From contig JAPLYU010000001.1 of assembly GCA_026395405.1 (NCBI GenBank), positions 440,696 through 504,695 on the forward strand: 64,000 nt of DNA, written 5' to 3'. This DNA comes from Candidatus Saccharimonadota bacterium. Lineage in GTDB: Bacteria > Patescibacteriota > Saccharimonadia > Saccharimonadales > Saccharimonadaceae. The stretch's first letter is position 1; every line of letters begins with the position of its first letter. The notes under the pieces are model-generated. The model did not search any database. It saw only the letters and a list, made by a program, of their open reading frames with translations, and had not been told where the DNA came from. Position numbers and translations under genes: made by a program. Shown here piece after piece: positions 11,654-20,927 of the stretch.

Positions 11654-11896
11654 CTATACGTTGACTTGGTTCAATACATCAGAAATGTTAATTTGAATTT
11701 GAAGAACCCAAAGTGCCAAAATAAGAATCAAAATCAAAAGGATTGACCAATAAACCGTTTGATCAGTAACTCGGAATGATACAAATGGCGTAGGCTCTTT
11801 TGCCAGCTTAAATGATTTTAGCGGAGCTACTTTCTTCACATGCTTGACATGTTTTGTTGCAGTTTTCTTTTTAGTAGCTTTTTTTGCAGTTGCCAT
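11654..11896 (-). CDS. Small Lys-rich protein with a C-terminal membrane helix
   Basis: 80 residues. The first third is a Lys/Ala/Thr-rich basic segment (MATAKKATKKKTATKHVKHV), followed by a short linker. A strongly hydrophobic helix (VYWSILLILILILALWVLQI, about residues 48-67) comes near the C-terminus, with about twelve residues after it. The start is supported by AAGGAGAT upstream on the minus strand. The layout is that of a tail-anchored membrane protein with a DNA- or RNA-binding-like basic arm. I do not recognise a family. It is convergent with rpsJ. Confidence 0.65.
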   Translation of the reverse strand: MATAKKATKKKTATKHVKHVKKVAPLKSFKLAKEPTPFVSFRVTDQTVYWSILLILILILALWVLQIQINISDVLNQVNV

Positions 11897-12039
11897 TTAA
11901 CTAGATCTCCTTTATCGCTTCACCGTACGGCGAATTGCGTATATACTTTATGACAACAGTATGACTTATTTTGCCGATAAACTCAAGCGTTATCGCACGC
12001 TTAAATGAAATAAGAATTTTTTTGATATACTTACAGAGG

Positions 12040-13254
12040 ATGAAGCTAAAAAAGAATCAAAAAAGAAAATCAAAGTTAGTTGTTGTTTTAGTACTAATTG
12101 TTTTGATTATTAGCACGTTAATAACTTTATATTTAATTTCTCATAACAAACTATCAAAAAATACCAATATTAATAAGGGTTCTCAATCACAATCTAAAAC
12201 CCAAAACCCTAATAGTTCGAATACACCAATTATTCACATGGCCGCTATGGGCGACATGTTGGCTCATGATACGATTATTGCAAATGCAAGGGTCGGGAAT
12301 AGTTACGATTTTGCGAAGTATTTTACAAATATCAAATCGGCTTACAAGAATGCAAACGTAGTATTTTGCAACCAGGAGGGCTTAAGTTCAGGCGAACAAT
12401 ACGGAATCAGTGGCTATCCGGCATTTAATGCCCCGACACAGTTTTCGGCGGATTTACGTAGCGGTGCCGGTTGTAATTTGATAAACCTAGCAAACAATCA
12501 TATGGGAGACAAGGGAGTTGCTGCCACTAACGCAACAATCGACGTTTGGTCCAAATTGCATCCACTAGCAGTTAGTGGCGCTAATAAAAGTGCTGATGAT
12601 CAAAACAAACCCGGGGTCTTTGAAATGAACGGAATAAAAGTCGGTTTTGTATCTTTTGCTGACTTTAATAATAATAATTCAACTCCGGGCTATAGCGTCA
12701 ACAACTATCATGACGAAGCACTTGTTAGGCGGCTGATAGCGCAACTGCGCACAAAAGCCGATGTCGTAATCGTGTCTATGCATTGGGGAATCGAAGATTC
12801 AAGTACGGTCGGCGTCGAACAACTGAATGAAGCAAACCTGCTAAGCTCACTTGGAGCTGATATCATTATAGGTACAGGCCCGCACGTGTTGCAGAAAGCT
12901 CAAATAATCAACAGAAGCGATGGTAGTAAAACCGTTGTTTGGTATTCGTTAGGTAATATGTTATCATCGCAGCTAAATCTTAAGGAATTAATAGGTGGAA
13001 TCGCCCAGTTTGATATCAGCAAAACAGGTGGCAAAATTTCTATCGGAAAACTGACATTTACACCAACTTATATGCATTACGATTGGATGGCTAGTGAAGC
13101 TGCTAGTAACAACTTGTTGGCACGTAAAAATGCTATGATTTATCTGTTAAATGACGCGGCAGTTCCTTTGTCTAAATCACTTTTTAACACCACCGTTGCG
13201 CAGCAAAAACAATACGTAGTTGATATTTTAGGCCCTGAAGTTACGGTTAAATAG
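12040..13254 (+). CDS. CapA-type metallophosphatase (poly-gamma-glutamate capsule family)
   Basis: Membrane-anchored CapA/PgsA-like calcineurin-fold protein, 404 residues. A basic N-terminus and one membrane helix (VVVLVLIVLIISTLITLYLI) are followed by a Ser/Asn linker. The enzyme domain then carries the family landmarks GDMLAHD, NQEG, LANNHMGD, MHWGIE and GTGPHVLQ, the metal-binding residues of the fold. CapA proteins act at the outer face in capsular polyglutamate or peptidoglycan-linked processes; the substrate is unknown here. ATG 12040 is chosen over an upstream start because TATACT lies at 12026-12031 within the longer frame, implying a leaderless message. Its end overlaps the convergent carboxypeptidase gene by eight bases. 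Confidence 0.85.
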   Translation: MKLKKNQKRKSKLVVVLVLIVLIISTLITLYLISHNKLSKNTNINKGSQSQSKTQNPNSSNTPIIHMAAMGDMLAHDTIIANARVGNSYDFAKYFTNIKSAYKNANVVFCNQEGLSSGEQYGISGYPAFNAPTQFSADLRSGAGCNLINLANNHMGDKGVAATNATIDVWSKLHPLAVSGANKSADDQNKPGVFEMNGIKVGFVSFADFNNNNSTPGYSVNNYHDEALVRRLIAQLRTKADVVIVSMHWGIEDSSTVGVEQLNEANLLSSLGADIIIGTGPHVLQKAQIINRSDGSKTVVWYSLGNMLSSQLNLKELIGGIAQFDISKTGGKISIGKLTFTPTYMHYDWMASEAASNNLLARKNAMIYLLNDAAVPLSKSLFNTTVAQQKQYVVDILGPEVTVK

Positions 13255-14110
13255 CACCGTTTTTGCGCAAAGTCTTTTCAGCAGTTTGTAAATATGGCCA
13301 AGCGGCGTCGAGCGTTAGGTTGCTTTCGTGCAATGCCGTAGCCAAATCCACCCCAACATATCTAAAGTGCCAAGGTTCATATTGGTAGCCTGTAATTGCC
13401 TCGGAACCACGTGGGAATCGCAAGATAAAACCGTATTTATATGAGTTGTCCGCTAACCAAAGCCCGTCGGCCGTAGTCGCAAAACACTGGTCTAGGTAAC
13501 AGCTTCGGCTTAGTGTGCTAATGTCGACAGCCAGTCCTGTTTGATGTTCACTTTGTCCGGGCTTTGCAATCGCCTGGTTGGCGTCAACTTCACCAACCGA
13601 TCCAGCTAGGCTGTCAAAATACACCTTTTGCAGTGCGGCTGACCTATAGCCACTACCAATCATCAGATTGTGGCCAGCTTTGGCGGCGGCTTCAAACATC
13701 ATCTTAAGCGGTGTATTGGCGATAGCGCGAACCGATCGCTCGTCATCACTCTTATCGGTTCTGGTTGCAACGTCGGGAATCTTAAGGTCTGGCGGGATAT
13801 ATTCAGTAGAAATCGGATGAGTTTTGCCTACTATTGCCCAAATACTGTCGGGTTTTGTATAGTCGTCGACAATAGCTCGAATGGGTTTAGCGCCGGGCAA
13901 AGTAATATATACAGGTTTTTTTCGTAAGGCCTCAATTACTGCGGCCTTTTCTTTTATCAGTTGAATCTTAACGTTTTTCTCGTTTATATCGTGTTGATTA
14001 TTAATATATACGCAAGCTTGAAACGAGATAGTACCAACTAAAATTACTAAAGCACAAAAAGTCAGTGCCTTTAGTATGGGTTTATCGTGACGAGGACGCC
14101 TCTTCTTCAT
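13247..14110 (-). CDS. D-alanyl-D-alanine carboxypeptidase, VanY/M15 family
   Basis: Peptidoglycan carboxypeptidase acting outside the membrane, 287 residues. An N-terminal signal anchor (ILKALTFCALVILVGTISFQA, about 12-32) precedes a 90-residue linker region. The M15B domain has SGYRSAALQ, SEHQTGLAVDI (zinc His and Asp) and EPWHFRYVG (third zinc His). These proteins trim the terminal D-Ala of the stem peptide. Together with the CapA-like gene and the pilin-RCC1 gene it makes a surface block inside the split S10 region. Confidence 0.9.
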   Translation of the reverse strand: MKKRRPRHDKPILKALTFCALVILVGTISFQACVYINNQHDINEKNVKIQLIKEKAAVIEALRKKPVYITLPGAKPIRAIVDDYTKPDSIWAIVGKTHPISTEYIPPDLKIPDVATRTDKSDDERSVRAIANTPLKMMFEAAAKAGHNLMIGSGYRSAALQKVYFDSLAGSVGEVDANQAIAKPGQSEHQTGLAVDISTLSRSCYLDQCFATTADGLWLADNSYKYGFILRFPRGSEAITGYQYEPWHFRYVGVDLATALHESNLTLDAAWPYLQTAEKTLRKNGAI

Positions 14111-14182
14111 TGTCTATTTCATATTAACATGATTCTACAGATAAAAATAAACACAAAATTATTGTATTGCATATGATAAAAC

Positions 14183-15751
14183 ATGATGATAAACTTTATT
14201 AAATTCATGAAAAATTTGATAGATACTAATCTTAATAATCAAATAAGTCAAAATCAAGCTGAAAAAAAGTACTTAAATCAACGCGCCTTTACGATAGTCG
14301 AGTTAATTTTGGTTATTGTAGTCATTGGCATCCTATCCATAATTGCCCTGGTTTCATATATCGGAGTTAATAACAGGGCTGCAACTGCATCAATGCAGTC
14401 CGATCTGACAAACGGCTCTAACCAGCTGAAGCTATATTTTATACAGCATAGTTCATATCCAACATCCATGTCATTTGATGGTAAAAATACCTATTGCCCA
14501 AATCCAGTCGACTCTAACTTTTGTATAAAAACTAGTCCGGGTAATTCTCTTGTTTATACACCGGGCGGCGGCGGCACACCACAAACCTTTACGTTAGATG
14601 CTACGAACGTAAATACGGTCACTTACAGAATAACCGAAAACACCATTGCCGCTCTTTACGTTGCTGGGGGCGGAAAGACATGGTTGCAAATATCGGCCGG
14701 TTCCGATCATACATGTGGTATTTTGTCAGATCATAATGCTTATTGCTGGGGTGATAATGCCAGTGGACAGCTTGGTAATAATTCACTGATAAATAGCCCA
14801 GTTCCTGTACCGGTTAATACCAGCGGAGTTCTAAGTGGCAAGACAATTACCGCAATTTCGGCTGGTGCATACGTTACTTGTGCAATAGCATCAGACAGTA
14901 ATGCTTATTGCTGGGGGATGGGTACTGGCGGTGTACTCGGTAATGGCGCATCAAGCCAAAGTAAAGTTCCCGTTGCAGTTTCAACAGCTGGCGCATTAAG
15001 CGGAAAGACTGTAAAATCCATTTCTGTGGGCTCCGACTGGGCTGTTTGTGCAATCGCATCGGACAATAAGCCATATTGTTGGGGTCAGAACACTAGTGCT
15101 GGTGCTCTTGGGAATAACTCTGCAATTAGTAGCAACATTCCGGTTGCTGTATTAACTACTGGTGTATTAAGTGGTAAAACGGTTTCATCTATTTCAAGTG
15201 GTTTTGCTAGTGCCTGTGTCGTCGCCTCTGATACATATTTATATTGCTGGGGTGGAAGCTTTGGCGGTAGGGTTCCAATACTAACTGACGGTTCGGGTGA
15301 AAAAGCCGTATCAACCAGCCCTTACGGTGGTGCAGATGCGTGTTGGATTGGATTGGATGATTACCCATATTGTTATGGGTCCGATAGTCCGAGTGGGGGT
15401 GGAGCATTAGGCGGAAAGACGATAAAATCAATCACAGTTGGCTCTGATTTAACAAACCCAGATCATATTTGCGTAATTGCATCCGATAACAATGCCTATT
15501 GCTGGGGCGATAATACAAATGGTGATTTTGGAAATGGCACGGCCGGTAGCGGTTCACTCGCTCCTCACGCGGTCGACACTAACGGTGTTCTAAGTGGTAA
15601 AACTGTTTCATCTATATCTTCGGGGGGTGCGACATGTGTAATTGCCTCAGATGGTCAAGCTTACTGCTGGGGACTTGATGATATGGGAGAATTAGGCAAT
15701 AACACGACAGGTACAAATAGTAACGTGCCAGTTGCCGTAACTGTCCCATAA
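14183..15751 (+). CDS. Type IV pilin-like protein with a seven-bladed RCC1 propeller
   Basis: A fusion of 522 residues. After a long leader (about 38 residues) comes the prepilin segment AFTIVELILVIVVIGILSII, with the pilin Glu five residues after the probable cleavage point. A pilin body follows to about residue 165, then seven RCC1-type repeats. Each carries a Cys-x(n)-YCWG unit (for example TCGILSDHNAYCWGDN), probably disulfide-bonded outside the cell. RCC1 propellers bind proteins, so a pilus- or membrane-displayed adhesin is plausible. TATGAT at 14172-14177 lies five bases before the ATG, so the mRNA looks leaderless. It sits between rpsJ and rplC, an unusual place. Confidence 0.85.
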   Translation: MMINFIKFMKNLIDTNLNNQISQNQAEKKYLNQRAFTIVELILVIVVIGILSIIALVSYIGVNNRAATASMQSDLTNGSNQLKLYFIQHSSYPTSMSFDGKNTYCPNPVDSNFCIKTSPGNSLVYTPGGGGTPQTFTLDATNVNTVTYRITENTIAALYVAGGGKTWLQISAGSDHTCGILSDHNAYCWGDNASGQLGNNSLINSPVPVPVNTSGVLSGKTITAISAGAYVTCAIASDSNAYCWGMGTGGVLGNGASSQSKVPVAVSTAGALSGKTVKSISVGSDWAVCAIASDNKPYCWGQNTSAGALGNNSAISSNIPVAVLTTGVLSGKTVSSISSGFASACVVASDTYLYCWGGSFGGRVPILTDGSGEKAVSTSPYGGADACWIGLDDYPYCYGSDSPSGGGALGGKTIKSITVGSDLTNPDHICVIASDNNAYCWGDNTNGDFGNGTAGSGSLAPHAVDTNGVLSGKTVSSISSGGATCVIASDGQAYCWGLDDMGELGNNTTGTNSNVPVAVTVP

Positions 15752-15756
15752 TTTTA

Positions 15757-15785
15757 TTGACGCGTAACAGATGGTGTGATAAAGT
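15757..15785 (+). promoter_or_regulatory. Promoter of the rplC-led operon
   Basis: TTGACG at 15757-15762 and TAAAGT at 15780-15785, spacer 17, directly after the pilin-RCC1 stop codon. Confidence 0.55.
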
Positions 15786-15815
15786 TAAACGGTAACTTAT
15801 ACGAATATATTAACT

Positions 15816-15870
15816 ATTCTTGGTGAATTGGTAAGTCTAACAGATAAAGATACTGCCTTCCACCAAGAAT
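15816..15870 (+). promoter_or_regulatory. Leader hairpin before rplC
   Basis: ATTCTTGGTG at 15816-15825 is complementary to CACCAAGAAT at 15861-15870, with GAA and TTC extending the stem around one bulged base. About 30 bases lie in the loop. Its position in the leader of the first gene of a long ribosomal operon fits an autoregulatory leader such as those bound by L4, but no known consensus was recognised. Confidence 0.5.
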
Positions 15871-15892
15871 TTTAAGTGGGAGCAAAAGGGCT

Positions 15893-16507
15893 ATGAAGGC
15901 ACTTCTAGGTACCAAAATCGGTATGACCCAAATCATCAGCGAAGACGGCGTTGCAGTACCTGTAACGTTGATTCAAGCCGGCCCGATGACTGTTACCCAA
16001 CTTAAAACTGTTGACACCGACGGCTATACAGCTGTCCAAGTAGCCTTTGGTGAAGGTAAAAACCCAACCAAAGCCGTTGCCGGGCATACAAAACCAGCAA
16101 ACGTAACACCTAAACATATACGTGAAATTCGCGTACCAGATTTGCCTGAAGGTTTGTCTGTCGGTAATAAATTGGATGTCACAGCCTTTTCACTGGGTGA
16201 TATTGTCGACGCGACAGGAACTAGCAAAGGAAAAGGTTTCGCCGGAACTGTAAAACGACATAATTTCATGACTAGCCGTCATACACATGGTGGCCAGGGT
16301 GATGTTCGAAAAGTCGGATCAATTGGTTCGATGTATCCTCAACACGTCTTTAAGGGCAAGCGCATGGCAGGACGAATGGGCCACGACCGCGTTACTGTTA
16401 AAAACCTAGTAGTTGCTTATATCGATCAAGAAAACAACCTGATTGGGCTTCGCGGCGCAGTGCCGGGACCTAAAAAGGGTCTGATTATTATCGGAGGTAA
16501 ATCATAA
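15893..16507 (+). CDS. rplC: 50S ribosomal protein L3
   Basis: Early-assembly large-subunit protein reaching toward the peptidyl transferase centre. It has 204 residues; MKALLGTKIGMTQI at the start and the GKGFAGTVKRHNF and VFKGKRMAGRMG blocks are typical. GTGGGAGC precedes the start. It leads the long operon here because rpsJ is detached. Its stop shares a base with the rplD start (TAATG). Confidence 0.97.
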   Translation: MKALLGTKIGMTQIISEDGVAVPVTLIQAGPMTVTQLKTVDTDGYTAVQVAFGEGKNPTKAVAGHTKPANVTPKHIREIRVPDLPEGLSVGNKLDVTAFSLGDIVDATGTSKGKGFAGTVKRHNFMTSRHTHGGQGDVRKVGSIGSMYPQHVFKGKRMAGRMGHDRVTVKNLVVAYIDQENNLIGLRGAVPGPKKGLIIIGGKS

Positions 16508-17127
16508 TGGCTGAAACAGTAAAAACACCAGTCGCAAAGACAACACTACCAAAAGATATATTTGATGTTGATGTAAATAATCACGAACTATTGAAATTGG
16601 CATATGACAGTTTCCTTGCAAATGCACGTTCTGCCCATGCAAATACTAAAAAACGCGGTCAAGTAAGTGGTGGCGGTATTAAACCATGGAAGCAAAAAGG
16701 CACAGGGCGTGCGCGTTTTGGTTCATCCCGTAACCCAATTTGGCGCGGTGGCGGTATCGCCTTCGGACCTAATGGCACCGAAAACCACTCGATTAAACTT
16801 TCGACTACCAGCAAGCGTGTTGCAATTCGCCAGGCCCTAACACTGGCAAACAAGGCTAAGAAAATCGTTATTTTAGACTTTAAAACTTCCGGAAAGACAT
16901 CAGACGCTGCTAAATTCTTGACAACTAACAAACTTGAACGCAAAGTTTTGCTAGTAGTTGACGAAAAAACCCCTCAAATCCTACGTTCTACTAATAATAT
17001 CCAGAACATTCTACTTATCCGTGCAAATTATCTAAGCGTATATCACATCCTAAATGCTGATAAAATCGTACTTACGCCAAAATCTGTCGAAGTTATCAAA
17101 ACTTGGCTGACAAAGGTAGGTAAATAA
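16507..17127 (+). CDS. rplD: 50S ribosomal protein L4
   Basis: L4, 206 residues, binds 23S rRNA domain I and lines the exit tunnel. The extended tunnel loop is visible as KKRGQVSGGGIKPWKQKGTG followed by RARFGSSRNPIWRGGG (about residues 46-82). In many bacteria L4 also represses its own operon, which would fit the rplC leader hairpin. The start overlaps the rplC stop by one base. Confidence 0.96.
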   Translation: MAETVKTPVAKTTLPKDIFDVDVNNHELLKLAYDSFLANARSAHANTKKRGQVSGGGIKPWKQKGTGRARFGSSRNPIWRGGGIAFGPNGTENHSIKLSTTSKRVAIRQALTLANKAKKIVILDFKTSGKTSDAAKFLTTNKLERKVLLVVDEKTPQILRSTNNIQNILLIRANYLSVYHILNADKIVLTPKSVEVIKTWLTKVGK

Positions 17128-17128
17128 C

Positions 17129-17467
17129 ATGAATACCTTGATTCCAGTATATCCACGAGCAACTGAAAAAGCCTACGGCATGGCCAAAGACAACGTCTAT
17201 GTATTCGATGTTCCAGTTACTGCTAACAAAAAGCAGATTACCGACGCGATTCAAGCTCAATTTGAAGTTAAAATTATCAGTATCAAGACGCTTGTCCAAT
17301 CAGGAAAAGCCATTCGTGCAAACCGAGGTAAACGATCCGCTCCAGGAATTGCGCTTCGTAAAGACAGCAAAAAGGCTTATGTAACGCTAGCCGAAGGTCA
17401 CAGTATTAAGGTTTTTGACGAGGCTACTGAACCTGATACCAAAACTGCCGCAAAGGAGAAGAAATAA
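17129..17467 (+). CDS. rplW: 50S ribosomal protein L23
   Basis: Tunnel-exit protein that docks trigger factor and SRP, 112 residues. YPRATEKAYGMAKDNVYVFDV near the N-terminus and the later RANRGKRSAPGIALRKDSKKAYVTL segment place it in the L23 family. The last 20 residues (TEPDTKTAAKEKK) are a charged tail beyond the usual end. The gene starts one base after rplD and shares a base with rplB. Confidence 0.94.
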   Translation: MNTLIPVYPRATEKAYGMAKDNVYVFDVPVTANKKQITDAIQAQFEVKIISIKTLVQSGKAIRANRGKRSAPGIALRKDSKKAYVTLAEGHSIKVFDEATEPDTKTAAKEKK

Positions 17468-18306
17468 TGCCGATTAAACAATATAACCCAACAACTCCTG
17501 CTAGGCGTGGTATGACTTCACAAGATACCAGTGAAATTACGACAAAGAAACCGCTAAAAAGCCTGCTTAAGAGTAAAAAGCAAAATGCCGGTCGCAACAA
17601 CACAGGCCGTATTACCGTACGTCACCGTGGCGGCGGCGTAAAGCGACATTATCGACTACTGAATCATAATATGGCTGCCGGTTTGAAAGTAACTGTTGAA
17701 GAAATTGAATATGATCCAAATCGCAGTGCCAGGATTGCTCGAGTAAAAGACCAATTCGGGCTTTCTCACTACATTTTAGCTGATACTTCAATGGAAAAAG
17801 GTAAAGTTATTAAAAGCGGACCAAAGGCACCGATTGAATCAAGTAATCGCATGCCACTATCCCGAATTCCTGTTGGAACCCAGATTTATGCAATCGAGAT
17901 TAACCCTGGTAAAGGCGCTCAGATGGTTCGTTCTGCCGGTACGAAGGCTCAGTTAATGGCCAAAGAAGGCGATTATGCTCAGGTACGTATGCCATCAGGT
18001 GAAGTTCGTCGTTTCCGACAGGAAGCAACCGCTGCTATCGGTGTAATTGGGAATGTCCAACACCAAAACATCAAAGTCGGTTCAGCCGGCCGAAACCGTC
18101 GAAAAGGTATTCGTCCAGGTGTACGTGGAGTTGTTATGAATGCTGCAGATCATCCGCACGGTGGTGGTGATGGCGGTAGGCACGGTACGGGTAAACCACC
18201 CCAGACTCCATGGGGCCAATTGACCTTGGGATATCGAACCAGGCGTCGTAAAGATGTCAGTAAACTTATTGTTAAAAGTCGCCATGAAGCGAAGAGGAAG
18301 AAGTAA
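17467..18306 (+). CDS. rplB: 50S ribosomal protein L2
   Basis: L2 is needed for subunit joining and peptidyl transfer, 279 residues. The hallmark DHPHGGGDGGRHGTGKPP (about 223-240) holds the conserved His region, and RHRGGGVKRHYR (about 53-64) is the N-terminal rRNA-binding block. The order L23-L2-S19 is canonical. Confidence 0.97.
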   Translation: MPIKQYNPTTPARRGMTSQDTSEITTKKPLKSLLKSKKQNAGRNNTGRITVRHRGGGVKRHYRLLNHNMAAGLKVTVEEIEYDPNRSARIARVKDQFGLSHYILADTSMEKGKVIKSGPKAPIESSNRMPLSRIPVGTQIYAIEINPGKGAQMVRSAGTKAQLMAKEGDYAQVRMPSGEVRRFRQEATAAIGVIGNVQHQNIKVGSAGRNRRKGIRPGVRGVVMNAADHPHGGGDGGRHGTGKPPQTPWGQLTLGYRTRRRKDVSKLIVKSRHEAKRKK

Positions 18307-18309
18307 ATT

Positions 18310-18576
18310 ATGAGTCGTTCACTTAAAAAAGGACCATTCGTTGACTTCAAGCTAGCAAAGAAAGTTGCTGCACTTGGAGCTGATGACCGTACCGTTATTA
18401 AAACCTGGGCCCGTGCCAGTACAATCAGCCCTGAAATGGTTGGACGTACCATTGCTGTGCATAATGGCAAAGTGCATGTACCGGTGTTAGTTTCTGAAAA
18501 TATGGTTGGTCACAAACTTGGTGAATTCAGTCCTACTCGTAAATTCCGCAAACATGGTGGAAAGGACAGGAAATAA
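18310..18576 (+). CDS. rpsS: 30S ribosomal protein S19
   Basis: Small-subunit head protein, 88 residues. [12 protein letters not shown] at the N-terminus and [29 protein letters not shown] in the centre are diagnostic. It starts three bases after rplB and its stop overlaps the rplV start by one base. Confidence 0.97.
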   Translation: MSRSLKKGPFVDFKLAKKVAALGADDRTVIKTWARASTISPEMVGRTIAVHNGKVHVPVLVSENMVGHKLGEFSPTRKFRKHGGKDRK

Positions 18577-18989
18577 TGGCTAATTTGCAAACAGTCCGAG
18601 CCTATGCTGAAAGTGTAGCCTTAACTCCAAGGAAAGTGTCATTGGTTGCTAGTTTAGTGCGTGGCCGAAGTGTCGATGATGCATTAGTCATCTTGTCGCA
18701 TACGCCAAAACGCGCAGCATTACCTGTTAAAAAGACGATTGAAAGTGCCAAAGCAAATGCCATTAATAATCATGGTCTTGACGGTAAAACCCTTTCAATT
18801 TCGACATTATCAGTAACATCTAGTGTCCGATTGAAACGATTCAAACCTGCAGCTATGGGCCGTCCGCGCCGTTTCCAAAAGAAAACAGCCAACATTTTAG
18901 TTGAAGTAACCGGTGATATTAAACCAGTAAAAACTCCTGTAAAAAAGGCTGAAAGTGCTAAATCTACAGATGAAAAGGAGAAAAAGTAA
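18576..18989 (+). CDS. rplV: 50S ribosomal protein L22
   Basis: L22 spans the exit tunnel, 137 residues. The long beta-hairpin that reaches into the tunnel is seen as RFKPAAMGRPRRFQKKT (about 88-104). The C-terminus carries an extra Lys/Ala-rich tail (KPVKTPVKKAESAKSTDEKEKK) of about 25 residues beyond the usual end. It overlaps rpsS and rpsC by one base each. Confidence 0.95.
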   Translation: MANLQTVRAYAESVALTPRKVSLVASLVRGRSVDDALVILSHTPKRAALPVKKTIESAKANAINNHGLDGKTLSISTLSVTSSVRLKRFKPAAMGRPRRFQKKTANILVEVTGDIKPVKTPVKKAESAKSTDEKEKK

Positions 18990-19618
18990 TGGGTAATAAA
19001 GTAAACCCAATTAGTTTCCGTCTTCAAGTCCATAAAAACTGGGAATCCCGTTGGTTTGCCCCTAAAAAGGATTTCGCCAAATGGTTACACGAAGATCATA
19101 AAATTCGCGAACTTATTGAAAAACGCTTTGAAAGCCGACCAACAATTAATCGAATCGAGATTGAGCGTTCAGCTAATTTGATTACAATTACGATTCATAC
19201 AGCCAAGGCTGGTGTTGTTATCGGTCGTGGTGGCGTTGGGGTCACCGAACTGAAAGATTTGATTGAAAAAATTGCAAGTCTGCCGGCACGTTTGAATATC
19301 GAAGAAGTAAAACGACCAGAACTAGCCGCTAAACTCGTTGCAGAAAATATCGCCAGACAATTAGAACGACGTGCAAATTTCCGACGAGTTATGAAAATGA
19401 CTGCTCAGAATACGATGGCCGCAGGTGCAAAAGGAGTTCGTCTTCAAGTTTCAGGACGTTTGAACAATGCTGAAATGGCCCGAACTGAAAAAATGATTGA
19501 GGGATCTGTTCCTCTTCACACACTTCGTGCTGATATTGATTACCACTATGCCCGCGCTAAAACCCCAGTTGGGATTCTTGGCGTCAAGGTATGGATTTAC
19601 AAGGGTGAAAGGGTCTAA
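18989..19618 (+). CDS. rpsC: 30S ribosomal protein S3
   Basis: S3 forms part of the mRNA entry channel, 209 residues. [12 protein letters not shown] is the classical N-terminus, and the KH domain loop appears as [15 protein letters not shown] (about 71-85). The C-terminal block [13 protein letters not shown] is reduced only slightly (here [15 protein letters not shown]), with no long tail. Confidence 0.97.
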   Translation: MGNKVNPISFRLQVHKNWESRWFAPKKDFAKWLHEDHKIRELIEKRFESRPTINRIEIERSANLITITIHTAKAGVVIGRGGVGVTELKDLIEKIASLPARLNIEEVKRPELAAKLVAENIARQLERRANFRRVMKMTAQNTMAAGAKGVRLQVSGRLNNAEMARTEKMIEGSVPLHTLRADIDYHYARAKTPVGILGVKVWIYKGERV

Positions 19619-19620
19619 TC

Positions 19621-20037
19621 ATGGTATTACTTCCAAAAAAGACTAAACACCGAAAAGTCCGAAAAGGCAAAAACAACGGCGTCGCAACACGCGGTCAGTA
19701 CGTTGCTTTTGGTGACTACGGTTTGCAATCGCAGTCCAACGAACGAATTACCAGCCGCCAAATCGAGGCAGCCAGGCAGGCGATGACTCGTCATATTGCT
19801 CGTGGTGGCAAGATTTGGATTCGAGTTTTCCCGCACACACCTGTTACCAAAAAGCCACTTGATGTCAAGATGGGCAGTGGTAAGGGCAATCCTGAATTTT
19901 TCGTGGCCAAAGTCAAGGCCGGAACAATATTGTTCGAGATGAAGGGCGTAGAAGAATCTATGGCTCGTGAAGCCATGAGACTTGCTTCACATAAACTACC
20001 TGTTAAAACCAGGTTTGTAGTAAAGGAGCAAATCTAA
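19621..20037 (+). CDS. rplP: 50S ribosomal protein L16
   Basis: L16 sits near the A-site tRNA elbow, 138 residues. [15 protein letters not shown] opens the protein; [35 protein letters not shown] and [20 protein letters not shown] are the family blocks. It begins two bases after rpsC and overlaps rpmC by one base. Confidence 0.97.
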   Translation: MVLLPKKTKHRKVRKGKNNGVATRGQYVAFGDYGLQSQSNERITSRQIEAARQAMTRHIARGGKIWIRVFPHTPVTKKPLDVKMGSGKGNPEFFVAKVKAGTILFEMKGVEESMAREAMRLASHKLPVKTRFVVKEQI

Positions 20038-20276
20038 TGGCTACTACAACCAAGAAAACTACCAAAGTTAAAAAGAACGTCGTGGAAGTCAAAACCTTGG
20101 CTCAACTTAGAAAAGATTTATTGGCAAAGCAAAATGAACTAGTTGAAAACCGTCGAGGTCATAAACTTGGCGAACTGACAAATCCACGAGTTATTACAAC
20201 TGTTAAAAAAGATATCGCTAGGCTACACACCGCAATTACCGCAGCCATTAGTGCTGATAACAAGGAGGATAAATAA
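20037..20276 (+). CDS. rpmC: 50S ribosomal protein L29
   Basis: Short two-helix protein at the tunnel exit, 79 residues. About 18 Lys/Thr-rich residues precede the core LAQLRKDLLAKQNELVENRRGHKLGELTNPRVI. The position between rplP and rpsQ supports the assignment, since L29 is poorly conserved. Confidence 0.92.
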   Translation: MATTTKKTTKVKKNVVEVKTLAQLRKDLLAKQNELVENRRGHKLGELTNPRVITTVKKDIARLHTAITAAISADNKEDK

Positions 20277-20277
20277 T

Positions 20278-20556
20278 ATGGCCAAGACACTTTCCGGAAT
20301 TGTCACATCAGACAAAGCCGATAAAACCATCACAGTCACTGTTACTAGCCGTCAAACCCATCCTATTTATGGAAAACTTTATTCTGTTAATCGTAAATAT
20401 ATGGCACATGACGAAAAGAACGTTGCAAAAAAAGGTGATAAAGTAACGATTTCAGAAATTCGACCAGTTTCCAAGCGAAAAGCTTTCACTCTGGTTGAAG
20501 TTATTGAAAAAACCCACGGCACGATTCAACTCAAAGAGGACGAGGTAGAGGCATAA
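20278..20556 (+). CDS. rpsQ: 30S ribosomal protein S17
   Basis: Primary 16S-binding OB-fold protein, 92 residues. I use ATG 20278 ([20 protein letters not shown]) rather than an upstream in-frame start lying inside rpmC; CAAGGAGG precedes it. The block [19 protein letters not shown] is typical of S17. Confidence 0.94.
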   Translation: MAKTLSGIVTSDKADKTITVTVTSRQTHPIYGKLYSVNRKYMAHDEKNVAKKGDKVTISEIRPVSKRKAFTLVEVIEKTHGTIQLKEDEVEA

Positions 20557-20557
20557 T

Positions 20558-20926
20558 ATGATACAACAAGAAACCCGACTTAAGGTCACCGACAACTCAG
20601 GAGCAAAAGAAATTCTTTGCATCCGCGTTTTGGGTGGAACAAAACGTCGATATGCAAGAGTTGGCGATGTAATCGTAGCTACTGTCAAAGTTGCATCTGC
20701 TATTGGTGTTGTTAAACGAAAATCAGTTGTCAAAGCCGTAGTCGTTAGAACTCGTGATCAAATTCAACGTAAAGACGGCTCGACTATCGCCTTTGATGAT
20801 AATGCCGCAGTAATTATTGGTGATGACAAAAATCCCAAGGGAACACGCGTATTCGGACCAGTCCCACGTGAACTTCGTGACCAGGGTTATGCCAAGATTA
20901 TTAGCCTAGCACCGGAGGTACTATAA
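20558..20926 (+). CDS. rplN: 50S ribosomal protein L14
   Basis: Interface protein forming bridge B8, 122 residues. [19 protein letters not shown] and [28 protein letters not shown] are nearly invariant signatures. It opens the spc portion of the cluster, one base after rpsQ. Confidence 0.97.
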   Translation: MIQQETRLKVTDNSGAKEILCIRVLGGTKRRYARVGDVIVATVKVASAIGVVKRKSVVKAVVVRTRDQIQRKDGSTIAFDDNAAVIIGDDKNPKGTRVFGPVPRELRDQGYAKIISLAPEVL

Positions 20927-20927
20927 T

